Source: Albimonas donghaensis (GTDB taxonomy: Bacteria > Pseudomonadota > Alphaproteobacteria > Rhodobacterales > Rhodobacteraceae). From it: DNA of 64,000 bases. The stretch is taken from positions 186,001 to 250,000 of the forward strand of contig NZ_FNMZ01000005.1 of assembly GCF_900106695.1 (NCBI RefSeq), given 5' to 3'. The position numbers and the translations under genes are program-made. Shown in pieces: positions 1 through 8,109 of the stretch (position 1 is its first letter; every line of letters starts with the position of its first letter). Below the pieces are notes generated by a model that worked only from the letters and a program-made list of their open reading frames with translations, was not told the DNA's origin and searched no databases.

Positions 1-1
1 C

Positions 2-1219
2 GGAGCCAAGAGCGGGCCGGACTACATCGACCCCCGCTTCCATCAGGCCGCCGCGGGCCGCCCCTCGATCAATCTCGACGCCTGGGCGATGCCGGCCGGC
101 GAACTGCGCGCCCGCGCCGCCGACCATGCCGCCGCCCAGCAGGCCCGGATCCTCGTCGTGGAAGGCGCCATGGGCGCGCTGGACGGCGCGGCGCCGGACG
201 GACGCGGCTCCGCCGCCGAGCTGGCCGAGGCGCTGGCCCTCCCCGTCCTGCTGGTCATCGACGCGGCCCGCTCCGCCCAGTCCGCCGCCCTGCCGCTCGC
301 CGGCCTGCGCGCCCTGCGCCCCGGCCTGCGCATCGCCGGCGCCGTGCTCAACCGCACCGGCTCCCCCCGCCACGCCGACATGGCCGCCCGCGCGGTGGAG
401 GCCGCCGGCTTCGCCTGTTTCGGCGCCCTGCCCCGGCGCGACGCCCTCGCCCTGCCGTCGCGCCATCTCGGGCTCGTGCAGGCCGCCGAGCACCCGGACC
501 TCGAAGCCTTTCTCGACGCCGCCGCCGAGGCGCTCTCCGCCGCGCTCGACCTGCCCCGCCTGCTCGCCGCCGCCGGCCCCCTCGCCCCGCCCGACCCCGA
601 TGAGCCCCCCCGTCGCCTGCCCCCGCCCGGCGCCCGCATCGCGCTGGCCCGCGACGCGGCCTTCGCCTTCGCCTACCCGCACCAGCTCGCCGACTGGCGC
701 GCGCAGGGGGCCGAGATCCGCCCGTTCTCGCCGCTGGCCGACGAGGCCCCCGCCCCCGACGCCGACGCCGTGTTCCTGCCCGGCGGCTACCCGGAGCTGC
801 ACGCCCCCCGCCTCGCCGCCGCCGACCGTTTCCGCGCCGGCATGCGCGCCGCCGCCGCCCGGGGCGCGCGCGTCTGGGGGGAATGCGGGGGCTACATGAC
901 GCTGGGCGAGGGTCTGATCGACGCCGAGGGCGCCCGCCACGCGATGCTCGGCCTGCTGCCGCTGGAAACTTCCTTCGCCGCACGCCGCCTGACGCTGGGC
1001 TACCGACGCCTGCGCGCGCGCGAGGGGCTCGGCTGGCCGGCGGCGTCCGGCGAGCGGCTCTCGGCGCACGAGTTCCACTACGCCTCGATCCTGCGCGAGG
1101 GCGACGCCCCGCGGGTCTTCGACGCGACCGACGCCGCCGCCGCCCCGCTGCCCGCCATGGGGCTGCGCGTGGGGCGCGTGGCGGGCAGCTTCGCCCACCT
1201 GATCGGCCCCGGGCGCTAG
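2..1219 (+). CDS. cobB: Cobyrinic acid a,c-diamide synthase CobB (5' truncated)
   Basis: This is the C-terminal 405 residues of CobB, an ATP- and glutamine-dependent enzyme that amidates the a and c side chains of (hydrogeno)byrinic acid. The frame is open from base 2, so the true start lies left of the window. The visible N-terminal part contains the GPDYIDPRFH motif of the CobB/CbiA ATPase domain, followed by a DAWAMP segment. The second half is a class I glutamine amidotransferase domain with the nucleophile motif WGECGGYM and a conserved AHEFHYAS segment near the end. It converges on the minus-strand cob genes, so it belongs to the same locus but to a separate transcript entering from the left. 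Recognition is firm; only the missing 5' end limits it. Confidence 0.93.
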   Translation, partial: GAKSGPDYIDPRFHQAAAGRPSINLDAWAMPAGELRARAADHAAAQQARILVVEGAMGALDGAAPDGRGSAAELAEALALPVLLVIDAARSAQSAALPLAGLRALRPGLRIAGAVLNRTGSPRHADMAARAVEAAGFACFGALPRRDALALPSRHLGLVQAAEHPDLEAFLDAAAEALSAALDLPRLLAAAGPLAPPDPDEPPRRLPPPGARIALARDAAFAFAYPHQLADWRAQGAEIRPFSPLADEAPAPDADAVFLPGGYPELHAPRLAAADRFRAGMRAAAARGARVWGECGGYMTLGEGLIDAEGARHAMLGLLPLETSFAARRLTLGYRRLRAREGLGWPAASGERLSAHEFHYASILREGDAPRVFDATDAAAAPLPAMGLRVGRVAGSFAHLIGPGR

Positions 1220-1314
1220 CGGGCCGCGCCGGATCGGCGGGCCGGCGGGGCGGGATACGGACCAGGCCGGGGGGCGCGCCCCCTGTCCTTGCCCGCGCGG
1301 ATGCGAAGCGGACC

Positions 1315-1353
1315 GGTGCGGGGCGCCGCCTTTCGGCCGGCGCGCCCCGCACC
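1315..1353. terminator. Hairpin between convergent cobB and cobM
   Basis: The arms GGTGCGGGGCGC (1315-1326) and GCGCCCCGCACC (1342-1353) form a 12-bp stem in the gap between two convergent genes, so it could end transcription from both sides. There is no T-run, so it is not a classical intrinsic terminator. A second palindrome, GGGGGCGCGCCCCC, lies just upstream. Confidence 0.5.
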
Positions 1354-1468
1354 GCATGTCACGGGAATGCGCCGTGCGAGCATTCGCGCTTCTTGTCCCG
1401 GTCGGACCGGCGCTCCCAGGTCATCGTCGGGGCGCCCGGCGCGGCGGGCGCCCGCGCCCGCTCCCGGC

Positions 1469-2236
1469 TCAGCCCGCCCGGCGCTTCGGGCGCAGCACAT
1501 GGGGATGGGCGCCGTCATAAAGCGCGCTGTCGCGGAACTCGGCCTCGCCCAGCACCCGGCCCACGAAGATCAGCGCGGTGCGGGTCAGCTTGGCCTTGCG
1601 CACCTTCTCGCGGATATCGCCCAGCGTGCCATGCAGAAACGCCTCGTCCGGCCAGCCCACCCGGTAGGCCACCGCCACCGGGCAGTCCGCGCCATAGAGC
1701 GGGATCAGCCGCCGCTCGATCTCGCGCAGGTTCCGGATCGACAGATGCAGCGCCAGCGTCGCGCCGGATTTCCCCAGCGTCTCCAGGTCCTCGCCCTCCG
1801 GCATGCCCGAGGCCTTTCCAGCGGTCCGCGTCACGATCAGCGTCTGCGAGATCTCGGGCAGGGTCAGCTCCTTGCCCATCGCCGCCGCCGCCGCCGCGAA
1901 GGCCGGCACGCCCGGCGTGATCTCCCAGGGGATGCCGGCCGCGTCCAGCCGCCGGATCTGCTCGGCGATGGCGCCGTAAAGCGACGGGTCGCCGGAATGC
2001 ACCCGGGCCACGTCCTGCCCGGCGGCATGGGCGGCCTCGATCTCGGCCAGGATCTCGTCCAGCGTCATCGGCGCGGTGTCGCGCACCCGCGCCCCCTCGG
2101 GCGCCCCCTCCACCACCGCCGGCGGCACCAGCGAGCCCGCATAGAGGCAGACCGGGCAGGAGGCGATAAGCCTCTGGCCCCGCACGGTGATCAGCTCCGG
2201 GTCGCCGGGGCCGGCCCCGATGAAATGCACGGTCAT
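1469..2236 (-). CDS. cobM: Precorrin-4 C11-methyltransferase CobM
   Basis: This 255-residue SAM-dependent methyltransferase methylates C11 of precorrin-4 (or its cobalt form) during corrin ring synthesis. The N-terminus carries the tetrapyrrole methylase signature FIGAGPGDPELIT, and the second conserved segment RVHSGDPSLYGAI follows near residue 80. Length is normal for the CobM/CbiF family. The ATG at 2236 is preceded by an AGAGGA ribosome site. It is the last gene of the minus-strand cob series, separated from the upstream cbiG-cobJ gene by about 190 bases that hold a palindromic repeat. It faces cobB. Neighbouring CbiG and CbiX domains leave open whether its natural substrate contains cobalt. 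Confidence 0.93.
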   Translation of the reverse strand: MTVHFIGAGPGDPELITVRGQRLIASCPVCLYAGSLVPPAVVEGAPEGARVRDTAPMTLDEILAEIEAAHAAGQDVARVHSGDPSLYGAIAEQIRRLDAAGIPWEITPGVPAFAAAAAAMGKELTLPEISQTLIVTRTAGKASGMPEGEDLETLGKSGATLALHLSIRNLREIERRLIPLYGADCPVAVAYRVGWPDEAFLHGTLGDIREKVRKAKLTRTALIFVGRVLGEAEFRDSALYDGAHPHVLRPKRRAG

Positions 2237-2340
2237 CGCGCGTCCTCTTCTGGTTTCCTCCCGGGCCTTCAGGGGCCGGGGGTCGATGTGCGCGCCCGCG
2301 TCCCGCCGGAAACGGTTCCGCCGGGCGCCTGCCGGGCCGC

Positions 2341-2389
2341 GCGGCGCGGGCGCCCGGGTCGGGGACGGGCGGGCCGGTCGGCGCGCCGC
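2341..2389 (+). repeat. Palindromic intergenic element, copy A
   Basis: Arms GCGGCGCG (2341-2348) and CGCGCCGC (2382-2389) enclose a 33-base interior beginning GGCGCCCGGG; the 3' arm is followed by TCCCG as in several other copies. It sits between cbiG-cobJ and cobM. See the family finding. Confidence 0.7.
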
Positions 2390-2426
2390 TCCCGTCCCCG
2401 CCGTGCTCGCGCCGCGCGGGGCGACG

Positions 2427-4277
2427 TCACTCCGCCGCGGCGGGCGCGTCGATCCGCCTGGCGTAGCCGCGGGGCGTATAGAGCCTGCGCCCCTCGGCCC
2501 CCGCCCCGCGGTCGCCGGTCTCGAAGGCCCGGCTGCGCGAGGCGCCGACCAGCACCACGGTCATCATGTCGACCTCGTCGGTCCTCAGCCCCGCCAGCGT
2601 GCGTCGCCTGAGCGCCTCCTCCGGCCGCCCGAGGCTCCGGGCCAGCAGCACCGGCGTATCCGCGGGCCGATGCGCCAGCAGGATGTCGCGGGCGCGGTCC
2701 AGCAGCTCCCGGCGCCGGCGCGAGACAGGGTTGTAGAAGGCGATCACGAAATCCCCCTCCGCCGCCGCCTTCAGCCGTTTGAGGATGTCCTCGCGCGGGG
2801 TCAGCAGGTCCGACAGCGAGATCGCGCAGAAATCATGCCCCAGCAGCGCCCCCGCCCGGGCCGAGGCCGCCTGCAACGCCGAAACCCCGGGCGCGTTCAC
2901 CACCTCGACCCGACGGGCGGCGGCGGAGACCCCGGATCTATGCGTTTCCCGATCCAGAAGCTCCATAACCAATGCGCCCATGGCATAGATCCCGGCGTCG
3001 CCCGAGCAGATCAGGGCCACGTTCCGCCCCTCTCCGGCGCGTTCCAGCGCGTGGCGGCAGCGGGCCTCCTCCTCGCCCAGCGCGAAGTCGGCGCGGGGCT
3101 TGCCGGCGGCCAGCGGGCCCAGCAGGTCGATATAGAGCCCGTAGCCGATCAGTTCGTCGGCCTCCGCGATCAGGCGCGAAGCCTCGGGCGTGCGCCAGTC
3201 CGCCGCCCCCGGCCCGATGCCCACGACCGAGAGCCGCCCGCGACGCGCGCCCGCAGCCCCCGGCGCCGTCCCGATCTCCGCCGCCGCGCAGGTGGCCATG
3301 GCGGTCTTGGCCTTGGGCGCGACCAGCCGCCCGTCGGGCCCCGCGGCGGCCAGCGCCGCGCCCTCGGCGACGCCATGGCAGCCGGTTTCGGCGAACACCA
3401 CTTCGGACGGGGTTCGCAGGCGCCCCGCCTCGGCCTCCAGCTCCGCGGCGGGATGGAACCGCGCCGGCACGCCCAGATCGGCGGCGAGCGCGTGGACCGC
3501 GGCCTCATCCGCCTTCAGGTCGATGGACCGGACCGAGGCGACTTCCCAGGCCGATAGCCCGGCCTCCGCCAGCGTGCGCCGGGCGAGCCCGATCAGCTCC
3601 TCCGGCGGACAGCCCCGCGCGCAGCCGACGCCCAGCGCGATGCGCGCGCGCCGCCAGATCAGCGGGACGGCGCCCTCGACCGTCAGCACCACCGGGGCGC
3701 CCGGCTCGGATGGCGCGGGGGCGCGGGTCACCCGGTCGCCCAGCGGGGCCAGCCAGTCGGCCTTTCCCGACAGGCGCGCGGGGCGGCCCGCCAGCAGCCC
3801 GGCCATGGCGGGCTTCGCGTCCTCGGGGTTTTCCAGGCGCCAGCCCGCGGGCGGCTCGTCCAGCGCCACGCCGAGGCTCACGTCCCCCGCCGTGGTCACC
3901 GCCGCGACCCCGCCCAGCGCCTGCGCCAGCGTGCGGGCCAGCGCGTTGGCGCCGCGATGCCCGCCCAGCAGCGGCACGGCGGCCGCGCCGTCCTCGGCCA
4001 GCGCCACCACCGCGGGTTCCGTCCGCTTGTCGCCGATCAGCGGCGCCAGCGCCCGGATCACGATCCCCGCGGCCATCACCGCCACGATGGGGGTTCCGGA
4101 GGCGAAGAGCCCGCGCAGGCTCGCCGCCACGCCGTCGCCCGCGGCCTCCGGCCCCGCCGCCCCGCAGGGCGCCGCGCGTCCGCCGACCGCCGCCGCCGCC
4201 GCGCGCGCCGCCACCTCCGCCGAGGGCGAGAACCACACCACCGCCGGGACCCGGCCCGCCATTTCCGTCGCGCTCAC
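2427..4277 (-). CDS. cobJ: CbiG-CobJ fusion (cobalt-precorrin-5A hydrolase-like / precorrin-3B C17-methyltransferase)
   Basis: Two enzymes are joined in one chain of 616 residues. Residues about 62-335 are a full CbiG: the N-terminal part (AAGIVIRALAPLIGDKR), a middle segment (PAGWRLENPED) and the C-terminal CobE/CbiG domain (ALGVGCARGCPPEEL, AETGCHGVAEGAA). CbiG opens the lactone and removes acetaldehyde in the anaerobic route. Residues about 348-585 are CobJ/CbiH, the ring-contracting C17-methyltransferase, with VVGIGPG, CSGDAGIYAMG and FYNPVSRRR. I place the start at the GTG at 4277 because GAGGGGAG lies just upstream; an in-frame ATG at 4325 would add 16 residues without a better ribosome site. 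Gaps on both sides hold palindromic repeats, so coupling to cobI is loose. Confidence 0.9.
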   Translation of the reverse strand: MSATEMAGRVPAVVWFSPSAEVAARAAAAAVGGRAAPCGAAGPEAAGDGVAASLRGLFASGTPIVAVMAAGIVIRALAPLIGDKRTEPAVVALAEDGAAAVPLLGGHRGANALARTLAQALGGVAAVTTAGDVSLGVALDEPPAGWRLENPEDAKPAMAGLLAGRPARLSGKADWLAPLGDRVTRAPAPSEPGAPVVLTVEGAVPLIWRRARIALGVGCARGCPPEELIGLARRTLAEAGLSAWEVASVRSIDLKADEAAVHALAADLGVPARFHPAAELEAEAGRLRTPSEVVFAETGCHGVAEGAALAAAGPDGRLVAPKAKTAMATCAAAEIGTAPGAAGARRGRLSVVGIGPGAADWRTPEASRLIAEADELIGYGLYIDLLGPLAAGKPRADFALGEEEARCRHALERAGEGRNVALICSGDAGIYAMGALVMELLDRETHRSGVSAAARRVEVVNAPGVSALQAASARAGALLGHDFCAISLSDLLTPREDILKRLKAAAEGDFVIAFYNPVSRRRRELLDRARDILLAHRPADTPVLLARSLGRPEEALRRRTLAGLRTDEVDMMTVVLVGASRSRAFETGDRGAGAEGRRLYTPRGYARRIDAPAAAE

Positions 4278-4343
4278 AGCACGTCTCCCCTCTTGCAAAC
4301 GTCGCCGGTCCGCGTCCGTCGCCACCCGCGCCCCGGCCCCCGC

Positions 4344-4391
4344 GCGGCGCGGGCGCCCCGGCGGCCAGGGGCGCGCGGGCCGACGCGCCGC
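4344..4391 (+). repeat. Palindromic intergenic element, copy B
   Basis: Arms GCGGCGCG (4344-4351) and CGCGCCGC (4384-4391), total 48 bases, with interior GGCGCCCCGG and GCGCGCGGGCCGA segments that match copies A, C and D. It lies in the gap between cobI and the cbiG-cobJ gene and overlaps only the weaker upstream start option of the latter. Confidence 0.7.
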
Positions 4392-4397
4392 TCCCCC

Positions 4398-5156
4398 TCA
4401 GCCGACATGCGCGTCGGTCCCCGGCACCAGGATCATCGAAAAATACGGCGCCTCCGCCGGCGCCTCCGCCAGCGGCGCCACCACCTGCCCCTTCAGCGTC
4501 GCGTGGCCCACATAGACGGCGCGGCGCGCCAGTCCCTCGGCTTCCAGCAGCGCCCTCAGCCGGGGCAGCCGGCGTCCGACCTTGAGGATCGCCGCCCCGC
4601 CGCCCGCGGCGGTCATCACCCTGAGCCGCGCCGCCAGCTCCGCCTCCGGCATCGTCCCCGGCAGCACCGCCAGGCCCGCGTCCCGCGCCGCCAGGGGCCG
4701 TCCCGCCACCGCCGCCGAGGCGGTCAACGCGCTGACGCCCGGCGCCACCTGCGTGCGGAACCGCCCGGAAAGCCGCGCGAAAAGATACATGAAGGAGCCG
4801 TAGAAGAACGGGTCCCCCTCGCACAGCACCGCCACGTCCAGCCCGGCTTCGAGCCGCGCCGCGATCACCGCCGCCGCCCGGTCGTAGACCGCCTGCGCCG
4901 GCGCGCGGGCCGCCCGCATGGGGATCACGATGGGGATTTCCTCGACCCCCACGGGGATCGAGCCGGCGGCGATGGACCGCGCGAAGCTCTCGCCATGGTC
5001 CGGGGCCGGGTAGGCGATCACCGGGCAGGACCGGATCAGCCGATCGGCCTTCAGGGTCATCAGCTCCGGATCGCCGGGGCCGAGGCCCAGCCCGTGGAGC
5101 GTGCCGTGCGAGGGGTCGGGGACGGAAACGGGAACGGGATCGGGGGCGCCGCTCAT
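4398..5156 (-). CDS. cobI: Precorrin-2 C20-methyltransferase CobI
   Basis: This 252-residue SAM methyltransferase adds the C20 methyl group to precorrin-2 or its cobalt form. The signature GLGLGPGDPELMT is near residue 25, followed by LCEGDPFFYGSF and the PGVSALTASAA segment typical of CobI/CbiL. The ATG at 5156 overlaps the cobL stop codon by four bases (ATGA), which fixes the start and implies translational coupling; in-frame codons further upstream lie inside cobL and can be ignored. Downstream it is followed by a repeat-bearing gap before cbiG-cobJ. Identification is confident. Confidence 0.93.
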   Translation of the reverse strand: MSGAPDPVPVSVPDPSHGTLHGLGLGPGDPELMTLKADRLIRSCPVIAYPAPDHGESFARSIAAGSIPVGVEEIPIVIPMRAARAPAQAVYDRAAAVIAARLEAGLDVAVLCEGDPFFYGSFMYLFARLSGRFRTQVAPGVSALTASAAVAGRPLAARDAGLAVLPGTMPEAELAARLRVMTAAGGGAAILKVGRRLPRLRALLEAEGLARRAVYVGHATLKGQVVAPLAEAPAEAPYFSMILVPGTDAHVG

Positions 5157-6436
5157 GTTTCGAGGCTCCATTGCGTGACGTCCATGGAGGGGCGCCAGCC
5201 GGTGCGCGTTCCGACCGGGGCGGCGCGGCTGATCGAGATGCGGGTCAGGTCTCCGCCCAACCGGCCATGGAGCGCGAGCAGCAGCGCCTCGCTTTCCAGC
5301 GTCACGGCGTTGGCGACCAGACGGCCGCGCGGACGCAGGGCGGCGCGGGCGGCGTCGACCGCGGCCTCGCTCAGCCCCCCGCCGAGGAACACCGCGTCGG
5401 GCGCCGGCAGGCCGGCGAGCGCGTCGGGGGCGGTCCCCTCGCGGATCTCCAGCCCCGGCGTCCCCAGGCGGCGGGCGTTGGCGGCGGCCAGCGCGCGGCG
5501 GTCGGCGCGGGGCTCGATCCCCACCGCCCGGGCGCCGCGGGCGGCCCGCATCCACTCCACCGCGACCGAGCCGCAGCCGCAGCCCACATCCCAAAGCATC
5601 CCGCCCGGCAGGGGGGCGAGGCGGGCCAGCGTCATCGCCCGCACCTCGCGCTTGGTCATCACCCCGTCATGGGCGAAGAGGTCGTCCGCCAGCCCCGGCA
5701 CCGCCGGCGCCAGCCGCGCCTCCGGCCCCGCGACGCACGCCACCGCCAGGGTGGTCAGGCCGGGATGCGGCGGCAGCCGCCCCTCGCCCCAGGCATGGGC
5801 GGGGGCTTCGGTCCAGGCCTCCTTCGGTCCGTTGACATGGGAAAGCGCGCGCAGGGGGCTCGCGCCATAGCCGTCCTCGACCAGCAGGGCCCCGACCTCG
5901 GCCGCGGTCTCGGGCCCCGACGCGAGGATCAGCAGCCGCGCGCCCGGCTGGACATGGGGCCGGATGGCGACCGCATCGCGGCCATGCACGGTGAGCGGCG
6001 TGCAGGATTCGAACCGCCATCCCAAGCGCGCGGCGGCGAGCTGGAAGGCGGAGAGCTGCGGGTGGATGACCGCGTCGGGGAAGGCCTCGGCCAGCCGCGC
6101 GCCGGCGGAGAACCAGAGCGGGTCGCCGGTGACCAGCACCACGGTGCGGCGGCCTTCGAAGCCCGCGATGCGCTCGACGAGGGCGTTGAAGGGGGAGGGC
6201 CAGCGGATGCGCTCGACCGCGGGGCGGGCGGATGAGGCGTCGGGCGCGCCGGCGCCGGCCCAGCCGACCTCGCCCCGCGCCGCGGCGGCGGCCAGCGCCT
6301 CGTCCGAGGCCAGGGCGTGATGCCGGGCGCCGCCGACGATGACCTCGGCCGCGCCCAGCGCCGCGCGGGTGTCGGGGGAGAGCCCGGCGAGCCCGTCCTC
6401 CCCGATGCCGATGATCTGAAGCCAGAGTTCCGTCAT
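5153..6436 (-). CDS. cobL: Precorrin-6Y C5,15-methyltransferase (decarboxylating) CobL
   Basis: This bifunctional enzyme of 427 residues equals CbiE plus CbiT. It methylates C5 and C15 and removes the acetate carboxyl at C12. The N-terminal half is a tetrapyrrole methylase (IIGIGEDGLAGLSP, VTGDPLWFSAGARL). From about residue 260 the CbiT-type domain begins with MTKREVRAMTLARL and the SAM-binding loop WDVGCGCGSVAVEW. Length is normal for the fused CobL of proteobacteria. It overlaps cobH upstream and cobI downstream by four bases each, so all three are very probably co-translated. Confidence 0.94.
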   Translation of the reverse strand: MTELWLQIIGIGEDGLAGLSPDTRAALGAAEVIVGGARHHALASDEALAAAAARGEVGWAGAGAPDASSARPAVERIRWPSPFNALVERIAGFEGRRTVVLVTGDPLWFSAGARLAEAFPDAVIHPQLSAFQLAAARLGWRFESCTPLTVHGRDAVAIRPHVQPGARLLILASGPETAAEVGALLVEDGYGASPLRALSHVNGPKEAWTEAPAHAWGEGRLPPHPGLTTLAVACVAGPEARLAPAVPGLADDLFAHDGVMTKREVRAMTLARLAPLPGGMLWDVGCGCGSVAVEWMRAARGARAVGIEPRADRRALAAANARRLGTPGLEIREGTAPDALAGLPAPDAVFLGGGLSEAAVDAARAALRPRGRLVANAVTLESEALLLALHGRLGGDLTRISISRAAPVGTRTGWRPSMDVTQWSLET

Positions 6437-8109
6437 GTCGGGTCCTTCCCGTCGGGCGCCCCCGGCAGCGCCAGCCCGTCGCCGCGCAGCCCCAGCGTCA
6501 ACGCGTTGACCGCCGCCGCGGCGATGGCGGAGCCGCCCATGCGGCCGTGCAGCGTGGCGAAGGGAACGCCGCGCGGGTCCGCCGCCAGCGCCGCCTTGCT
6601 CTCGGCCGCGCCGACGAAGCCCACCGGAAAGCCGAGGATGGCGGCGGGGCGGGGGGCGCCTTCGTCGATCAGCTCCAGCAGGCGGAACAGCGCCGTGGGG
6701 GCGTTGCCGATGGCGATGACCGCCCCGCCCATGCGCGGGGCCAGAAGCTCCATCGCCGCGGCGGAGCGGGTGTTGGCGATCGCCGCCGCCCGCGACGCGC
6801 AGTCGGGATGGGCGAGGGCGGTCAGCACCTCGACCCCCGCGGGCAGCCCGCGCCGGATGATCCCGTGCGCCACCATGGCCGCGTCGCAGATCACCGGAGC
6901 GCCGGCGGCCAGCGCCGCCCGCCCGGCCGCCATCACGTCGGGCGAGGCCTCCAGCCCGTCCGCCGCCTCCACCTGCCCGCAGGCGTGGACCACGCGCACC
7001 GCCAGTTCGGCGAGGTCGGGGGGGAAGCGGTCCAGCCGCGCCTCTGCCCGCACGATGGCGAAGCTTTTCGCGTAGATCCGGGCTGGGTCGCGTTCGTAGC
7101 CGGCGCGGGCGGCGTGGCGGCGCAGGGCCGGCGCGTGGCCGAGGCCGAGGATCCAGCCCTCCTCCGTCTCCGCCGCGCGGCGCTGGGGATCGGTCAGGCC
7201 CTCGGGCGCCGCGAAGAGGGCGTCGAGCCCTCCGGCGCGGTCGAGCCCCGCCAGCGCCTCCGCCATCGCGCGGACCTGGCCGGCATCCTTGACGGGCGCG
7301 TCGGGATGAGGGGGGAGGAGCGAGGGGTAGATCTCTGCGAACACCGCCTCGCCCGGCGCGCAGGGGGCGGGGGCGAAGCCAGTCTCGAAGGGCCAGATGC
7401 GGACGCGGCCGGCAAGGCGGGGATGGGCGCGAAGGCGTTCCAGCGCCGCGATGCCGGTGATGGCCTGCCCGCCGACCGAGCCGGCGCCGTTCAGTTGCCA
7501 GACCGTCTTGGGCCGCGCGCCCAGCGCCGACGCCGCGGTCTCGGCCAGCCGGTGCTCGGCATGGGGGAAGTGGACGGGGCGCCGGGCGGGCAGGTCGGGG
7601 CGGGCGGGGCCGTTGGGATGGCCCCAGAACGCCCCGCCCCGCCGGTTCAGCCGGGCGGCGAGCTCGAAGCGGTCGTTGGCGTTGTCGGGCGCGTCGGAGA
7701 GGCCGCCGAAAAGCCCCTCCCAGACCGCGCGCCAGCCGGGGCGGCCGAAGATGCGGGCGGCGGCGCCCTCGGGCCAGCCGAAGGGGAAGTCGAAGCCGGC
7801 CAGCACCCGCTCGCCCGCGTCGAGCCGCTGGCCCAGCAGCTCGGCCAGCCGGTCGAGCGCGGCGGCGCGGGTGGGCGGATTCTCCGGGGCGGGGGCGGAC
7901 GCGTCATCGGGACGGCGACAGGCGATCCAGATGCTGTTCGCGCCCCGCGCGGGTTTCGCCGCCGCCGACCAGTCCACCGCGATCACCGCATCGAAGCGGG
8001 TCGCGGCCGGGCGCCCGGCCGGACCAGGGGTCGGGAGGCGGGCCGGGTCGGGGGCCGGGTCGGGGGCCGCGATCGGCGCCGGCGTCGGGACCGCGGCGGA
8101 CTGGCTCAC
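6433..8109 (-). CDS. cobH: RNase H-like (DUF429-like) domain fused to precorrin-8X methylmutase CobH
   Basis: The C-terminal part (about residues 334-545 of 558) is CobH/CbiC, which moves the C11 methyl group to C12 to give hydrogenobyrinic acid; the catalytic histidine is in DAAMVAHGIIRR (His415). The N-terminal 320 residues are an extra domain: VIAVDWSAA (Asp46), AGFDFPFGWP (Asp107) and FAEIYPSLLP (Glu259) resemble the spaced acidic residues of DUF429/RNase H-fold proteins. Its role in B12 synthesis is unknown to me. The first 36 residues are Pro/Ala-rich. The GTG start at 8109 overlaps the cbiX stop by four bases (GTGA). CobH alone is about 210 residues, so the fusion is the notable point. 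The CobH assignment is secure; the N-terminal fold is an inference. Confidence 0.88.
   Translation of the reverse strand: MSQSAAVPTPAPIAAPDPAPDPARLPTPGPAGRPAATRFDAVIAVDWSAAAKPARGANSIWIACRRPDDASAPAPENPPTRAAALDRLAELLGQRLDAGERVLAGFDFPFGWPEGAAARIFGRPGWRAVWEGLFGGLSDAPDNANDRFELAARLNRRGGAFWGHPNGPARPDLPARRPVHFPHAEHRLAETAASALGARPKTVWQLNGAGSVGGQAITGIAALERLRAHPRLAGRVRIWPFETGFAPAPCAPGEAVFAEIYPSLLPPHPDAPVKDAGQVRAMAEALAGLDRAGGLDALFAAPEGLTDPQRRAAETEEGWILGLGHAPALRRHAARAGYERDPARIYAKSFAIVRAEARLDRFPPDLAELAVRVVHACGQVEAADGLEASPDVMAAGRAALAAGAPVICDAAMVAHGIIRRGLPAGVEVLTALAHPDCASRAAAIANTRSAAAMELLAPRMGGAVIAIGNAPTALFRLLELIDEGAPRPAAILGFPVGFVGAAESKAALAADPRGVPFATLHGRMGGSAIAAAAVNALTLGLRGDGLALPGAPDGKDPT

Noticed and set aside
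6000-6030. tRNA T-arm-like string GCAGGATTCGAACCGCC
   Set aside because: It lies inside cobL and encodes conserved-looking protein; no acceptor or anticodon arms can be formed around it.
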